A stretch of DNA of 64,000 nt. Source: Bacteroidota bacterium (GTDB taxonomy: Bacteria > Bacteroidota > Bacteroidia > Flavobacteriales_D > Crocinitomicaceae). How positions within the stretch are numbered: the stretch's first letter is position 1; every line of letters begins with the position of its first letter. The position numbers and the translations under genes were made by a program. Of this stretch, positions 25,797-34,334 are shown piece after piece. The stretch is taken from NCBI GenBank assembly GCA_024280295.1, contig JAJRQK010000073.1:1-64000 (forward strand). Direction: 5' to 3'. The notes beneath the pieces are model-generated. The model was not told the origin of the DNA. It was given only the letters and a program-made list of their open reading frames with translations, and did not search any database.

Positions 25797-26213
25797 ATGG
25801 GAGTGATAGGAATCGGTGGAATTTTTTTTAAATACAAAGACCCGAAAGCGATGCGTACATGGTATACTGAAGTATTAGGAATGAAAGTGAACGATTACGG
25901 TGTCCTTTTCGAGTTCAATGGTGATACGTCTAAAACTAAAGGACACTTACAATTAGGAGCATTTGAGTCGGATTCAGATTATTTTGGAAACGAGAAACAG
26001 CAAGCAATGATTAACTATCGGGTGGATGACTTAGTTACTTTCCAAAGGGAATTGACCGAAAAAGGAGTTAAAATAGTCGACGAATTAGAATCGTTTAATT
26101 ACGGGAAATTCCTCCACATAGAAGATCCAGAGGGAAACAGAATTGAACTTTGGGAACCGATAGATACTGACGAGTTTGGCAATACCCCAGATGATGTAAT
26201 GAAAATGCGTTAA
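25797..26213 (+). CDS. VOC family (glyoxalase/bleomycin resistance-like) protein
   Basis: A 138-residue protein with two beta-alpha-beta-beta-beta modules of the vicinal-oxygen-chelate fold (FFKYKDPKAMRTWYTEVLGM at the start, HIEDPEGNRIELWEP at the end). The terminal glutamate in NRIELWEP is a typical metal ligand position; the usual first-strand histidine position reads GGIFF, with no histidine. It could be an isomerase, a small resistance protein or a dioxygenase-like enzyme; the substrate is not evident. It abuts the next gene tail to tail with no gap. Confidence 0.88.
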   Translation: MGVIGIGGIFFKYKDPKAMRTWYTEVLGMKVNDYGVLFEFNGDTSKTKGHLQLGAFESDSDYFGNEKQQAMINYRVDDLVTFQRELTEKGVKIVDELESFNYGKFLHIEDPEGNRIELWEPIDTDEFGNTPDDVMKMR

Positions 26214-26579
26214 CTAAATTCCTTTAAGGAAACGCTCTAAGTTTTCATTTTTCACGAGATCATCAGAACCAATAATCAGAACTTGCTTGCACTTATTGTT
26301 ATCCACCCACATTCGAAAATTATTTACGGCAACTTGAAGCGTTCCGTTTAAATCAATTTTTTGCGTTGGGATATGCTTAGTATCAAAATGAGAATGAATT
26401 TCATCTATATCCTTGCGAATATCTTGATTTTCATTGATCAATAATAACCCATCCGGAACTTGATCCTCGGCAGGTTTGAAGTTATAGGGAGCAACAGAAA
26501 TCCCCATTGCTTGAGCCCACTCACCTATATAGGTTGAGAAAGGTGATCCTTCTCTTAAAAAAACGGTATTCAAATTCAT
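26214..26579 (-). CDS. Small cytosolic protein of unknown function
   Basis: A 121-residue protein I do not recognise. It looks like a small alpha/beta fold with alternating strands (DGLLLINENQ, KQVLIIGSDDLV) and no signal peptide. The coding call is supported by a TATATTTG promoter element 43 nt (leader length) upstream. It ends exactly where the convergent VOC gene ends. Confidence 0.65.
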   Translation of the reverse strand: MNLNTVFLREGSPFSTYIGEWAQAMGISVAPYNFKPAEDQVPDGLLLINENQDIRKDIDEIHSHFDTKHIPTQKIDLNGTLQVAVNNFRMWVDNNKCKQVLIIGSDDLVKNENLERFLKGI

Positions 26580-26626
26580 TCTATAAAATTCTTAGCACTT
26601 GAAGCTTTTCAAGATTTAAGCGAGCG

Positions 26627-26654
26627 CAAATATACGTAATTCATCGACACGCAA
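26627..26654 (-). promoter_or_regulatory. Predicted promoter of the 121-residue protein gene
   Basis: On the minus strand a TTG at 26654-26652, a 17-bp spacer, and TATATTTG at 26634-26627. Predicted start near 26622. Confidence 0.5.
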
Positions 26655-26700
26655 CTCTATCTGTTCAAAATTCAATCCAAAAATAACATAATATGTTACT

Positions 26701-26733
26701 TTATCGACGAATGACCGATTATTATCGACGAAT
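26701..26733. repeat. Pair of 12-bp direct repeats with 21-bp period
   Basis: TTATCGACGAAT occurs at 26701-26712 and again at 26722-26733. A shorter ATCGAC match lies at 26643. The 21-bp period (two helical turns) is typical of a factor that binds as a tandem dimer. The pair lies upstream of the promoter of the 121-residue protein and just after prfB. Confidence 0.5.
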
Positions 26734-26751
26734 AAAAAAACTGTTCGCTCT

Positions 26752-27837
26752 TTAACTCCCAAAAGTCATTAGGTATGATTTCAGTATTTCATCTAACCCA
26801 CCGTCCATAACTGCATCAACATTTCCTGTTTCAAATCCTGTGCGGACATCTTTCACTAATTTATAAGGGTGCATCACATAATTTCTAATTTGAGAGCCCC
26901 ATTCAATCTTCTTTTTATCCGCTTCAATTTCCGCTCGTTTATCCATTTTCTCACGGTATTCTAATTCATACAATTGGGATTTTAATAACTGCATTGCCTT
27001 TTCTTTATTCCCCAATTGGGAACGAGATTCAGAATTTTCAATAACAATTCCAGATGGTGCATGTCTAAGTCGAACAGCAGTTTCAACCTTATTAACATTC
27101 TGTCCACCTTTACCACCAGCTCTAAATGTTTCCCAACTAATATCGCCTGGGTTGACATCAATTTGAATTGTATCATCCACTAGTGGGTAGACATATACAG
27201 ATGCAAATGAAGTATGACGCTTGGCATTTGAGTCGAATGGTGAAATTCTTACAAGGCGATGCACACCATTCTCGCCTTTTAAATAGCCAAAACCAAAATC
27301 ACCGTTGATTTCAAGAGTAACGGTTTTTATTCCTGTCACATCTCCGTCTTGATAATTCAGTTCTTTGATTTTATAGCCGTTCTTCTGGCCCCACATTGTG
27401 TACATTCGCATCAGCATAGCAGCCCAGTCACAGCTTTCAGTTCCGCCAGCCCCAGCAGTAACCTGTAAAACAGCACTCAACCCATCCTCTTCGCCCGAAA
27501 GCATATTCTTAAGTTCAAGTTCTTCCACATCTTTAGAAAGTGTAGTGAACATCTGATCAACGTCACTTTCTTCGCCTTCACCCTCTTTAGCAAATTCGAA
27601 CAAAACTTCAAGATCACCATTCATCGAAATGAGATCATTGTAAGAGTTAATCCAAAACTTGATACTCCGGATCAATTTCATGTGAGTTTCAGCCTTCTTC
27701 GGATCGTCCCAAAAACCAGGATCCTGAGTTTTCAATTCAGCTTCCTGTACTTCAAGGCGTTTATCTTTAATCTTGAGATATTCACCAATTTTTTCGATTC
27801 GAATTCCCAAATCCTTTAACTGATCCTGATTTACCAT
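26752..27837 (-). CDS. prfB: Peptide chain release factor 2
   Basis: Releases finished proteins at UGA and UAA stop codons. The 361-residue product has the RF2-specific SPF tripeptide (residues 199-201, in [12 protein letters not shown]) and the GGQ motif (residues 244-246, in [12 protein letters not shown]). The gene reads as one open frame: the usual in-frame TGA of the autoregulatory +1 frameshift near codon 25 is absent (the sequence there is EYLKIKDKR). The ATG at 27837 is chosen over a TTG three codons upstream that overlaps the promoter element. Confidence 0.97.
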   Translation of the reverse strand: MVNQDQLKDLGIRIEKIGEYLKIKDKRLEVQEAELKTQDPGFWDDPKKAETHMKLIRSIKFWINSYNDLISMNGDLEVLFEFAKEGEGEESDVDQMFTTLSKDVEELELKNMLSGEEDGLSAVLQVTAGAGGTESCDWAAMLMRMYTMWGQKNGYKIKELNYQDGDVTGIKTVTLEINGDFGFGYLKGENGVHRLVRISPFDSNAKRHTSFASVYVYPLVDDTIQIDVNPGDISWETFRAGGKGGQNVNKVETAVRLRHAPSGIVIENSESRSQLGNKEKAMQLLKSQLYELEYREKMDKRAEIEADKKKIEWGSQIRNYVMHPYKLVKDVRTGFETGNVDAVMDGGLDEILKSYLMTFGS

Positions 27838-28240
27838 AGCAAACAAATTTAGTTAAAACCTACTTAGATCTTAGTTCATTCGGCAAGAAGTTATTTTATC
27901 ACAGATGACACGTTTCTATATCCTAGATAAGATGGATCTTATCACTTCCGTAATAATTAATTGGTACTATCAATATTTGATGCATTAGCAATATAAAATA
28001 ACAGAAGAGATCCGGTAGCATCATGTAACTTAAAGCATTAATAGGATTCATTGACAAAACATTAAATTTTAACGCTTGTTAATCAGTTATTTAACTGTTT
28101 AATTTAATTTAATTCATTGAATGTAATTGATCTTTAATTGACTAAATTTGACCTGTATCTTCACGCTAAAATAGAAATGAATCCTTATTTAGCTGGAGAG
28201 GAAATTATTTTTTAGATCCTAACTTAAACCACAACCCAAA
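27838..28240. other. 403-bp divergent intergenic region
   Basis: Very AT-rich. It holds the prfB promoter at one end. At the other end there are two candidate -7 elements for the cysteine-rich protein gene: TAAATTTG at 28143-28150 and a weaker TATCTTCA at 28156-28163, giving a leader of 70-90 nt. I see no RNA gene or further open frame. Confidence 0.5.
27844..27851 (-). promoter_or_regulatory. Predicted -7 element for prfB
   Basis: Reads TAAATTTG on the minus strand with its last G at 27844. Predicted start is 27839, only 2 nt before the ATG. Confidence 0.55.
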
Positions 28241-28735
28241 ATGAAATATCTAATTCATTCTCTAATCATCATGTTATTACCAGTGCTAAGTTTTTCCCAA
28301 AACGAGGAAATACATAATGCTACAGTAATCGGTTCTTTCGAATTTGGATCTTACGAAGTGACAACAATTCACGATTCAACAACGGGCTGTGAACGACGAA
28401 CAAATCCACACTCCAAAAATCTATTCATTAAAGATGAGACGGTACAAATCAAGATAACTGATAATCTATTGGTGGCAGAAATCATCAAACAAGGACTATC
28501 AGAACGCGTATTCGCCAACAAAGACTGTGTAAATGGTAATTCAAACAATACAGCAATTCTTTCAAACGGTGACGGTAAAGTTAGTATCAGTTGTACTGGA
28601 TCCTGCGACTGTTCCCTTCAAGGTATATTAACTAGTCCGAATTCTTATGTAACATGCACATGCGACGAATGCAGCATGGAAATAGAGTATACAAGACTAG
28701 CGCAGATAGTGGAAGCCCTACGGAATATATACTGA
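28241..28735 (+). CDS. Exported small protein with six-cysteine C-terminal module
   Basis: A 164-residue protein with a signal peptide (residues 1-19, cleavage after LSFS or FSQ). Near residues 115-150 is a cysteine module: SISCTGSCDCS, a spacer, then TCTCDECSMEI. Two further cysteines lie near residues 49 and 96. The same module appears in the next reading frame (SISCDGDCGC...SCSCDDCVMI), 16 bp after this stop. I do not recognise the family. The pattern CxGxCxC-x(n)-CxCDxC could bind metal or form disulfides in the periplasm or outside. Confidence 0.7.
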   Translation: MKYLIHSLIIMLLPVLSFSQNEEIHNATVIGSFEFGSYEVTTIHDSTTGCERRTNPHSKNLFIKDETVQIKITDNLLVAEIIKQGLSERVFANKDCVNGNSNNTAILSNGDGKVSISCTGSCDCSLQGILTSPNSYVTCTCDECSMEIEYTRLAQIVEALRNIY

Positions 28736-28749
28736 AAGGCCAGACTAGT

Positions 28750-29043
28750 ATGCAGGTTCCTTTCTTAGAAGATTTTATCAATTACATGGAAGATGAATTG
28801 TTCTTAACCGAATATAAACTGACCACCATTGAAATCTACAACAGCGGAGACGATGTTGCTGTAGAGTTTATTTACACGAATCAAAACGAAATAGAAAATA
28901 CGGTAATGTTCGCCAGAGCTGCCGGAAAAAAATATTCAATATCTTGCGATGGAGATTGTGGATGTAGAGAGATATACTCATTCGACACAAATTCAGCCTC
29001 ATGCTCATGTGATGATTGTGTAATGATAATAATTGAAAGATAA
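28750..29043 (+). CDS. Second six-cysteine protein, or 3' part of a frameshifted gene
   Basis: A 97-residue product from the ATG at 28750, ending in SISCDGDCGC...SCSCDDC, the same cysteine module as the protein before it. It has no signal peptide, although its partner is clearly exported. The frame is open back to 28654, overlapping the end of the upstream gene in another frame. Either it is a separate cytosolic paralogue, or the two were one two-module secreted protein now broken by a one-base frameshift between about 28690 and 28735. A terminator follows at 29078. Confidence 0.5.
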   Translation: MQVPFLEDFINYMEDELFLTEYKLTTIEIYNSGDDVAVEFIYTNQNEIENTVMFARAAGKKYSISCDGDCGCREIYSFDTNSASCSCDDCVMIIIER

Positions 29044-29077
29044 ATTTTCGCTCATTTTTACTGTCAATAAATTTAAC

Positions 29078-29115
29078 AAGGGAGATCGCATGTAAAATGT
29101 AGTCTCCCTTTTTTT
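29078..29115 (+). terminator. Rho-independent terminator after the cysteine-rich genes
   Basis: AAGGGAGA at 29078-29085 pairs with TCTCCCTT at 29103-29110, followed by a run of T to 29115. Confidence 0.8.
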
Positions 29116-29313
29116 CATAGGGACTGTCTCGTAGTTACATCTACATCTTATATACTCATAAAAATATAGAATTGACGTAATTCGAGAAAATCTAATTCAT
29201 CAACATTATAAACCCGAAAAATAGTTAAGCTCCATACTTATAAAAAGGTTCAAAACTTCATAGAATTGTGCAGAAGAAAATGTTAATCACGCTCTTTTCA
29301 GTTCAAAAAAAAT

Positions 29314-29321
29314 TACATTTG
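29314..29321 (+). promoter_or_regulatory. Predicted -7 element for gcvH
   Basis: TACATTTG; predicted start near 29326, 15 nt ahead of the ATG at 29341. Confidence 0.55.
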
Positions 29322-29340
29322 TCTTCAAAATAACTATTGT

Positions 29341-29718
29341 ATGAACATACTCGAAAATCTGAAATACACAAAAGATCACGAATGGATCAGTATAGAAGGC
29401 GATGTTGCCACAATTGGCGTAACTGATTTCGCACAAGGTGAACTTGGAGACATCGTTTACGTTGAAATCGAAACAGAAGGTGAAACACTTGAAATCGAGG
29501 AAGTTTTTGGATCTGTTGAAGCTGTAAAAACTGTTTCTGATCTATTCATGCCTATTTCTGGTGAAGTTATTGAGTTCAATGAAGCTCTTGAAGCAAATCC
29601 TGAAGTTGTAAATAGCGATCCTTATGAGGCGGGTTGGATGGTTAAAGTGAAGATGTCTGACACTAGTCAAATTGATGATCTACTTGACGCTGCAGCATAT
29701 ACCGCATTGATCAGTTAA
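29341..29718 (+). CDS. gcvH: Glycine cleavage system H protein
   Basis: The lipoyl carrier that shuttles the aminomethyl group between the P, T and L proteins of glycine cleavage. At 125 residues it is full length. The lipoylated lysine is Lys63 in [13 protein letters not shown], preceded by the conserved [14 protein letters not shown]-like segment ([15 protein letters not shown]). No gcvP or gcvT lies in the window. A VanZ-like gene and a tonB-like gene follow on the same strand. Confidence 0.97.
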   Translation: MNILENLKYTKDHEWISIEGDVATIGVTDFAQGELGDIVYVEIETEGETLEIEEVFGSVEAVKTVSDLFMPISGEVIEFNEALEANPEVVNSDPYEAGWMVKVKMSDTSQIDDLLDAAAYTALIS

Positions 29719-29728
29719 GGTTAGTTAG

Positions 29729-30106
29729 GTGCCAATTCGCATACTTCTCCCTGGAATAATTTGGCTCGGCATGATGGTGTTGATAATTTGCACACCGCTT
29801 TCTGAGAAACAAATCTTCTATTTTGATTGCATCCCCGCACGTTCATTTGTCCACTTATTCTTATATTTAGGACTCGTGCACACTTGGTTGGGAGCATTTA
29901 AAAAGCAGTTGAAGTACGATAACTTAAGAATCAATGCGTTTCGCATCGTTTTTGTGTTAGCAGTTTTATTTGCATTGATAACAGAAGTAGTTCTTTACCT
30001 TATACACAGAGAGATAATTGTCAGCCTATGGAAGTTATTATTTGACACGATCGGAGCTGGATTAGGAATAGTTTCATTCCGTATCTTATACAGGGCATGT
30101 TATTGA
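29729..30106 (+). CDS. VanZ-like membrane protein
   Basis: A 125-residue protein with four hydrophobic segments. The pattern of an N-terminal helix, a FYFDCIPA loop, a histidine-led helix VHLFLYLGLVHTW, and a C-terminal helix TIGAGLGIVSFRIL fits the VanZ-like family. The start is GTG at 29729, 10 bp after gcvH; starting at a later ATG would delete most of helix 1. VanZ confers low-level teicoplanin resistance in enterococci, but VanZ-like proteins elsewhere are of unknown function. Confidence 0.8.
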   Translation: MPIRILLPGIIWLGMMVLIICTPLSEKQIFYFDCIPARSFVHLFLYLGLVHTWLGAFKKQLKYDNLRINAFRIVFVLAVLFALITEVVLYLIHREIIVSLWKLLFDTIGAGLGIVSFRILYRACY

Positions 30107-30166
30107 GTGTTTGGTACGGAATTTGTAACTTAAATTACATATATTTACACACTATAGACGAAAATT

Positions 30167-30835
30167 ATGGAATTAAAGAAAAGCAGTGAAGCAAATATCG
30201 AGCGTGTTCGGATTCCGATCATTATGCTTGGTTTATTATTCAGTGGTAGTCTTGTATTAGCAGGTTTCACCTTTACATCCGTTGCAGAATTGGGTGACAA
30301 AAAGAATAATGGAGATAACGTAGCTACAATTAACTATCAACAAGAGGAACAAGAACAGCCTGAGGAAATCGAAACTCCTCCAGAGCAAGTTGATGTTCCG
30401 CCACCTGTTCAAGAAGATGTTATTATAGAGGAAAATAAAGTTGAACCGCCGGAACCGGATGTAAAGCGTGATCAACCACCAAAACCTCCAGGACCAAAAA
30501 CGGAAGTTGTAGTAACCAAAGAAATTATTGATTTCCCAGATGTTGAGGCATCATTCCCGGGTGGAGCTGCAGCAATGAAAAAGTGGATTCAAGAAAATGT
30601 ACAGTATCCAGATATGGCCATGCAAATGGGTGATCAAGGAAAAGTGTACCTTTCATTTGTAATCGAGCCAGATGGATCAATTACAGGAGTGAAAATTCAA
30701 CGTGGAGTAACAGACGAATTAGATCGTGAGGCGAAACGCGTTGTTCGTAAGATGCCTAAATGGACACCAGGTGAAGCGAAAGGTAAAGCAGTAAGAACAC
30801 GCTGTAGATTACCGATCACATTCACGATTGGATAA
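30167..30835 (+). CDS. TonB family energy-transducing protein
   Basis: A 222-residue TonB-like protein. One N-terminal transmembrane helix (residues 14-36), a Pro/Glu-rich periplasmic stretch (residues 60-115, with PPEQVDVPPPV and PPKPPGPKTEV), then the TonB C-terminal domain (residues about 125-222: VEASFPGGAAAMKKW, VQYPDMAMQMGDQGKVYLSF, RVVRKMPKWTPGEAKGKAVR). It should pass proton-motive energy to TonB-dependent outer-membrane receptors. No exbB or exbD is adjacent. A strong terminator follows. Confidence 0.93.
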   Translation: MELKKSSEANIERVRIPIIMLGLLFSGSLVLAGFTFTSVAELGDKKNNGDNVATINYQQEEQEQPEEIETPPEQVDVPPPVQEDVIIEENKVEPPEPDVKRDQPPKPPGPKTEVVVTKEIIDFPDVEASFPGGAAAMKKWIQENVQYPDMAMQMGDQGKVYLSFVIEPDGSITGVKIQRGVTDELDREAKRVVRKMPKWTPGEAKGKAVRTRCRLPITFTIG

Positions 30836-30853
30836 GATAAATTCTATATGAGA

Positions 30854-30892
30854 ATAGCCTGACGATTCGAAAGAATGTCAGGCTATTTTTTT
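30854..30892 (+). terminator. Rho-independent terminator after tonB-like gene
   Basis: ATAGCCTGAC at 30854-30863 pairs with GTCAGGCTAT at 30877-30886, with a T-rich run to 30892. It can also act for the convergent ALDH operon. Confidence 0.88.
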
Positions 30893-30950
30893 GTTTCAAC
30901 TATTGAAATTATTATAGTCAAATACTATCAAGTGTTGCAAATAGTAGTTT

Positions 30951-31832
30951 CTAATACGTTGAATTCGCACCACCGATGTTCTCAATTGGATGCCAAGTTG
31001 TTTTCACTTCTTGATAATCTGAAATCATATATAAGTCTTGACTGTCTGAATTCATCCAATCTTTAGTATATGATCGAACTCTTTTCAAGTTCATCACTGC
31101 ATATTCTTGAAGTTCTTTCAATACAGCTTCATCATTACCTGAATAAGCAAGCGCATTCACATCCATGTGTGTAGATAGTGGTTTCGCCATTTCTTCACTT
31201 GCCCCAGTTAAGATATTAATTACACCTCCCGGAACATCAGATGTTCCAAGCACCTCCGCAAAAGTAATCGCAGATAATGGTAACGATTCAGATGCAATCA
31301 CTACACAGGTATTTCCTCCAGCAATTACAGGAGCAATCATCGATACTAGTCCAATTAATGAAGTTGATTCATCTGCAATAATTCCTACTACACCTGTTGG
31401 TTCATGAACCGAAAAATTAAAGTGAGATGATGCTACAGGATTCACGCTCCCCAATACTTGCGTGTATTTGTCGCACCAGCCCGCATAATAAATCAAGCGA
31501 TCAATTGCCGTGTTCACTTCCTGTTCTGCTTTAATCTTTGTTGCTCCTTGAAAAATTAGTTCCTCAATGAACTGAGCTTTACGACCTTCTAGCATTTCAG
31601 CAATTCGATACATCACTTGTCCGCGGTTAAATGCCGCACGACCTGCCCATCCTCCTTGTGCCTTTCTTGCAGCGACAACAGAATTCCGAACATCCTTACG
31701 AGAGCATAGGCAAATATTGCCTAGCGCATCTCCTTTTGCATTCGTAGGTGTATAATAGCGACCAGATTCTGTACGTGGAAATTTCCCTCCGATGTATATT
31801 TTATATGTCTTTAGTACTTCTACTCTTTCCAT
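30951..31832 (-). CDS. Truncated aldehyde dehydrogenase homologue without catalytic residues
   Basis: A 293-residue protein in the aldehyde dehydrogenase superfamily that stops before the catalytic domain. The N-terminal and nucleotide-binding parts are recognisable (YKIYIGGKFPRTESGRYYT; EPTGVVGIIADES; APVIAGGNTCVVIASE; GGVINILTG), but the ELGGK glutamate and the GQxC cysteine segments are missing and the tail is unrelated. It starts 1 bp after the full-length ALDH stop. Together the two resemble ALDH16, in which a full ALDH domain is fused to a truncated non-catalytic one. A structural or dimerisation role for the full enzyme is inferred. Confidence 0.82.
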   Translation of the reverse strand: MERVEVLKTYKIYIGGKFPRTESGRYYTPTNAKGDALGNICLCSRKDVRNSVVAARKAQGGWAGRAAFNRGQVMYRIAEMLEGRKAQFIEELIFQGATKIKAEQEVNTAIDRLIYYAGWCDKYTQVLGSVNPVASSHFNFSVHEPTGVVGIIADESTSLIGLVSMIAPVIAGGNTCVVIASESLPLSAITFAEVLGTSDVPGGVINILTGASEEMAKPLSTHMDVNALAYSGNDEAVLKELQEYAVMNLKRVRSYTKDWMNSDSQDLYMISDYQEVKTTWHPIENIGGANSTY

Positions 31833-31833
31833 C

Positions 31834-33300
31834 CTAATTCATTTTTAAGTAAGCACCTAATCCTTGCAATCCTCCCTCGCGACCGAATCCACTTTCTTTG
31901 TATCCTCCAAATGGAGAGGTTGGATCAAACTTATTGTATGTATTTGCCCAAATTACCCCAGCACGAAGCTTTGTTGTTAGATTGAAAATTCGTGAACCTT
32001 TATCAGTCCAAATACCAGCTGCTAGTCCAAAAGGACTGTTATTCGCCTTCTGAATAACCTCGTCTACAGTTCTAAACGTTTGAATCGTTAATACAGGCCC
32101 AAAAATTTCTTCTTGCACAAGGCGACTTGATTGCGCCACATCCATAAATAAAGTTGGTGGACAGTAATATCCCGAATTGGGTAATTTACATTTAGGTTGA
32201 TATATCTCTGCACCTTCTGCAATACCAATTTTGACATAGCCATTGATAATGTCAAGCTGTTCTTTTGAATTTATCGCACCAATATCAGTGTTCTTATCCA
32301 TCGGGTCTCCAATTATCAGAGAATCCATACGATGTTTCAATTTCTCAATTACTTTGTCAGCAACTCCTTCCTGAATAAATAACCTAGATCCTGCACAGCA
32401 AACATGCCCTTGATTGAAGAAGATTCCGTTTACAATTCCTTCTACCGCTTGATCAATTGGTGCATCATCCATTATTATGTTGGCTGATTTACCTCCCAGT
32501 TCAAGTGTTGATTTCTTATGTGTTCCAGCAATTGCTTTTTGAATGATTTTACCGACTCCGGTAGAACCAGTAAATGCAATTTTATCTACGTCAGGGTGAT
32601 TGACAATGGCTGCTCCAGTGTCTCCGTAACCTGTAACGATATTTACAACTCCAGCTGGAAGTCCAGAATCGTGAATGATTTCAGCTAGCTTAAGTGCAGT
32701 TAGTGGTGTTGTTTCAGCTGGCTTTAGAACAACCGTATTTCCAGCAGCTAATGCTGGTGCGATTTTCCAAGCTGCCATCAACAATGGGAAATTCCAAGGG
32801 ATTATTTGCCCAGCAACTCCTAATGATTCTACTTTCCGATTAGGGAATGCGTATTCTAGTTTATCTGCCCATCCTGCGTAATAGAAGAAGTGATTGCAGG
32901 CCAGTGGCACATCGACATCCCTAGATTCACGGATAACTTTGCCTGCGTCTAATGATTCTATTACTGCAAATTCTCGTGCGCGTTCCTGCATTAACCGTGC
33001 GATGCGGTAAATATATTTTGCACGTTCACTCGGAGCTATTTTAGACCAAACATTTTTATATGCCTTTCGAGCCGCTTTTACTGCAAGGTCAACGTCTTTA
33101 TCATTTGCGTGCGCAACTTCTGCTAATACCTCCTCGTTTGCAGGGTTTATTGTCTTGAAATACTTCTTAGATGATGGTTTAACCCATTTTCCGTCGATGT
33201 ATAGCTCGTATTTATCTTTCAATTTCACGTGAGATGTACTTTCCAGAGCCGGTGAATAATTCCATTCTACTGGTTGATTGTTTTTCTTTTTCGTCGCCAT
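31834..33300 (-). CDS. Aldehyde dehydrogenase family protein (ALDH16-like N-terminal unit)
   Basis: A 488-residue NAD(P)-dependent aldehyde dehydrogenase with all catalytic parts: the GQIIPWNFP oxyanion asparagine (Asn170), the LKPAETTPL coenzyme lysine (Lys193), FTGSTGVG, the general base Glu267 in LELGGKS, and the nucleophile Cys301 in GHVCCAGSR. The ATG at 33300 is 2 bp after the deoC stop. In this operon its likely substrate is acetaldehyde released by DeoC, oxidised to acetate; that is inferred from context. The truncated homologue follows 1 bp downstream. Confidence 0.95.
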   Translation of the reverse strand: MATKKKNNQPVEWNYSPALESTSHVKLKDKYELYIDGKWVKPSSKKYFKTINPANEEVLAEVAHANDKDVDLAVKAARKAYKNVWSKIAPSERAKYIYRIARLMQERAREFAVIESLDAGKVIRESRDVDVPLACNHFFYYAGWADKLEYAFPNRKVESLGVAGQIIPWNFPLLMAAWKIAPALAAGNTVVLKPAETTPLTALKLAEIIHDSGLPAGVVNIVTGYGDTGAAIVNHPDVDKIAFTGSTGVGKIIQKAIAGTHKKSTLELGGKSANIIMDDAPIDQAVEGIVNGIFFNQGHVCCAGSRLFIQEGVADKVIEKLKHRMDSLIIGDPMDKNTDIGAINSKEQLDIINGYVKIGIAEGAEIYQPKCKLPNSGYYCPPTLFMDVAQSSRLVQEEIFGPVLTIQTFRTVDEVIQKANNSPFGLAAGIWTDKGSRIFNLTTKLRAGVIWANTYNKFDPTSPFGGYKESGFGREGGLQGLGAYLKMN

Positions 33301-33302
33301 AA

Positions 33303-34220
33303 TTAGTCAATTGCGAAATAATCTGATGATTGATAAACTCCTGTTTCCGCTTTCATTATTTGCATTAATACGTCATTGGCCAAGCTACTTGCTCCGAATC
33401 TAAACCATTCGTTCGTGAGCCATTTACTTCCCAGAGTTTCATTCACCATCACAAGATTATGTAGTGCTAATTTAGAATTTGAGATTCCTCCAGCGGGTTT
33501 CATACCTACTTGTCGACCAGTTGTGTTCATGTAATCTCGAATAGCCTCAAGCATTGTGTAAGTAACCTGCATTGTTGCAGCAGGTTGAATTTTCCCTGTG
33601 GATGTTTTGATGAAGTCTGCGCCTGCATACATAGCTATATCACTGGCTCGTCGAACATTATCTAAAGTTACAAGTTCTCCTGTTTCCAGAATCACTTTCA
33701 ATCGAGCGTTTCCACATATATCTTTAATACTTGCTATTTCATCAAATACGAAATTATAATCACCAGTTAAGAATCTCCCCCTAGAAATAACCATATCAAT
33801 TTCATCTGCTCCTTGATCTACTGCAAATTTAGTGTCCGTTATCTTGACTTTCATTGGAGCTTGTCCACTTGGAAATGCTGTTGATACCGAGGCAACTTTA
33901 ACTCCGCTACCTTTCACTTCTTGTTTAGCGATTTTCACCATGGAAGGATAAACACAGACAGCAGCCACCGTTGGAAGGTTGGGGTGAATATCGTGTAGAT
34001 GTTGCGCCTTATAGCACATTTGCCTCACCTTTCCTGGGGTATCCTTTCCTTCAAGGGTTGTCAAGTCAATCATGCTAAGAGCCATTCGCAGGCCTTGCAT
34101 TTTCGATTCGTTTTTAATTGATCGTTTTTGGAAACGCTCAACACGTTCTTCAACTCCAACTTTATCTACTATTGGAGATTGCGAGAAGTCGGGGATTTCC
34201 AATCCTTTATTGTTATTCAT
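33303..34220 (-). CDS. deoC: Deoxyribose-phosphate aldolase
   Basis: Splits 2-deoxyribose 5-phosphate into glyceraldehyde 3-phosphate and acetaldehyde in deoxynucleoside breakdown. The 305-residue product is a longer-type DeoC with an extra N-terminal arm. The catalytic set is present: EIDMVISRGRFLTGDY, the strand LKVILETGEL, the Schiff-base lysine in FIKTSTGK, and MKPAGGIS with the proton-relay lysine. The ATG at 34220 is chosen; the frame to 34271 runs over the promoter and a terminator. It is the first gene of a three-gene operon with the two ALDH genes. Confidence 0.96.
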   Translation of the reverse strand: MNNNKGLEIPDFSQSPIVDKVGVEERVERFQKRSIKNESKMQGLRMALSMIDLTTLEGKDTPGKVRQMCYKAQHLHDIHPNLPTVAAVCVYPSMVKIAKQEVKGSGVKVASVSTAFPSGQAPMKVKITDTKFAVDQGADEIDMVISRGRFLTGDYNFVFDEIASIKDICGNARLKVILETGELVTLDNVRRASDIAMYAGADFIKTSTGKIQPAATMQVTYTMLEAIRDYMNTTGRQVGMKPAGGISNSKLALHNLVMVNETLGSKWLTNEWFRFGASSLANDVLMQIMKAETGVYQSSDYFAID

Positions 34221-34240
34221 AGGTTGATCGTTATTGATAA

Positions 34241-34248
34241 CAAATATA
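34241..34248 (-). promoter_or_regulatory. Predicted -7 element for the deoC operon
   Basis: TATATTTG on the minus strand; predicted start near 34236, 16 nt ahead of the deoC ATG. This also rules out the upstream start of the open frame. Confidence 0.55.
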
Positions 34249-34271
34249 GCCAATCTAAAGAGTTTTGACAT

Positions 34272-34309
34272 AAAAAAACTCTCAATCCTAAATCATTCAG
34301 GATGAGAGC
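34272..34309 (-). terminator. Rho-independent terminator after the MORN-repeat gene
   Basis: Arms at 34280-34289 and 34300-34309 (CTCTC-a-ATCCT with AGGATGAGAG, one bulged A), followed on the minus strand by a run of T at 34278-34272. It separates this gene from the deoC operon. Confidence 0.75.
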
Positions 34310-34334
34310 TTTTAAAATTCAGATTTTCTAGTTC

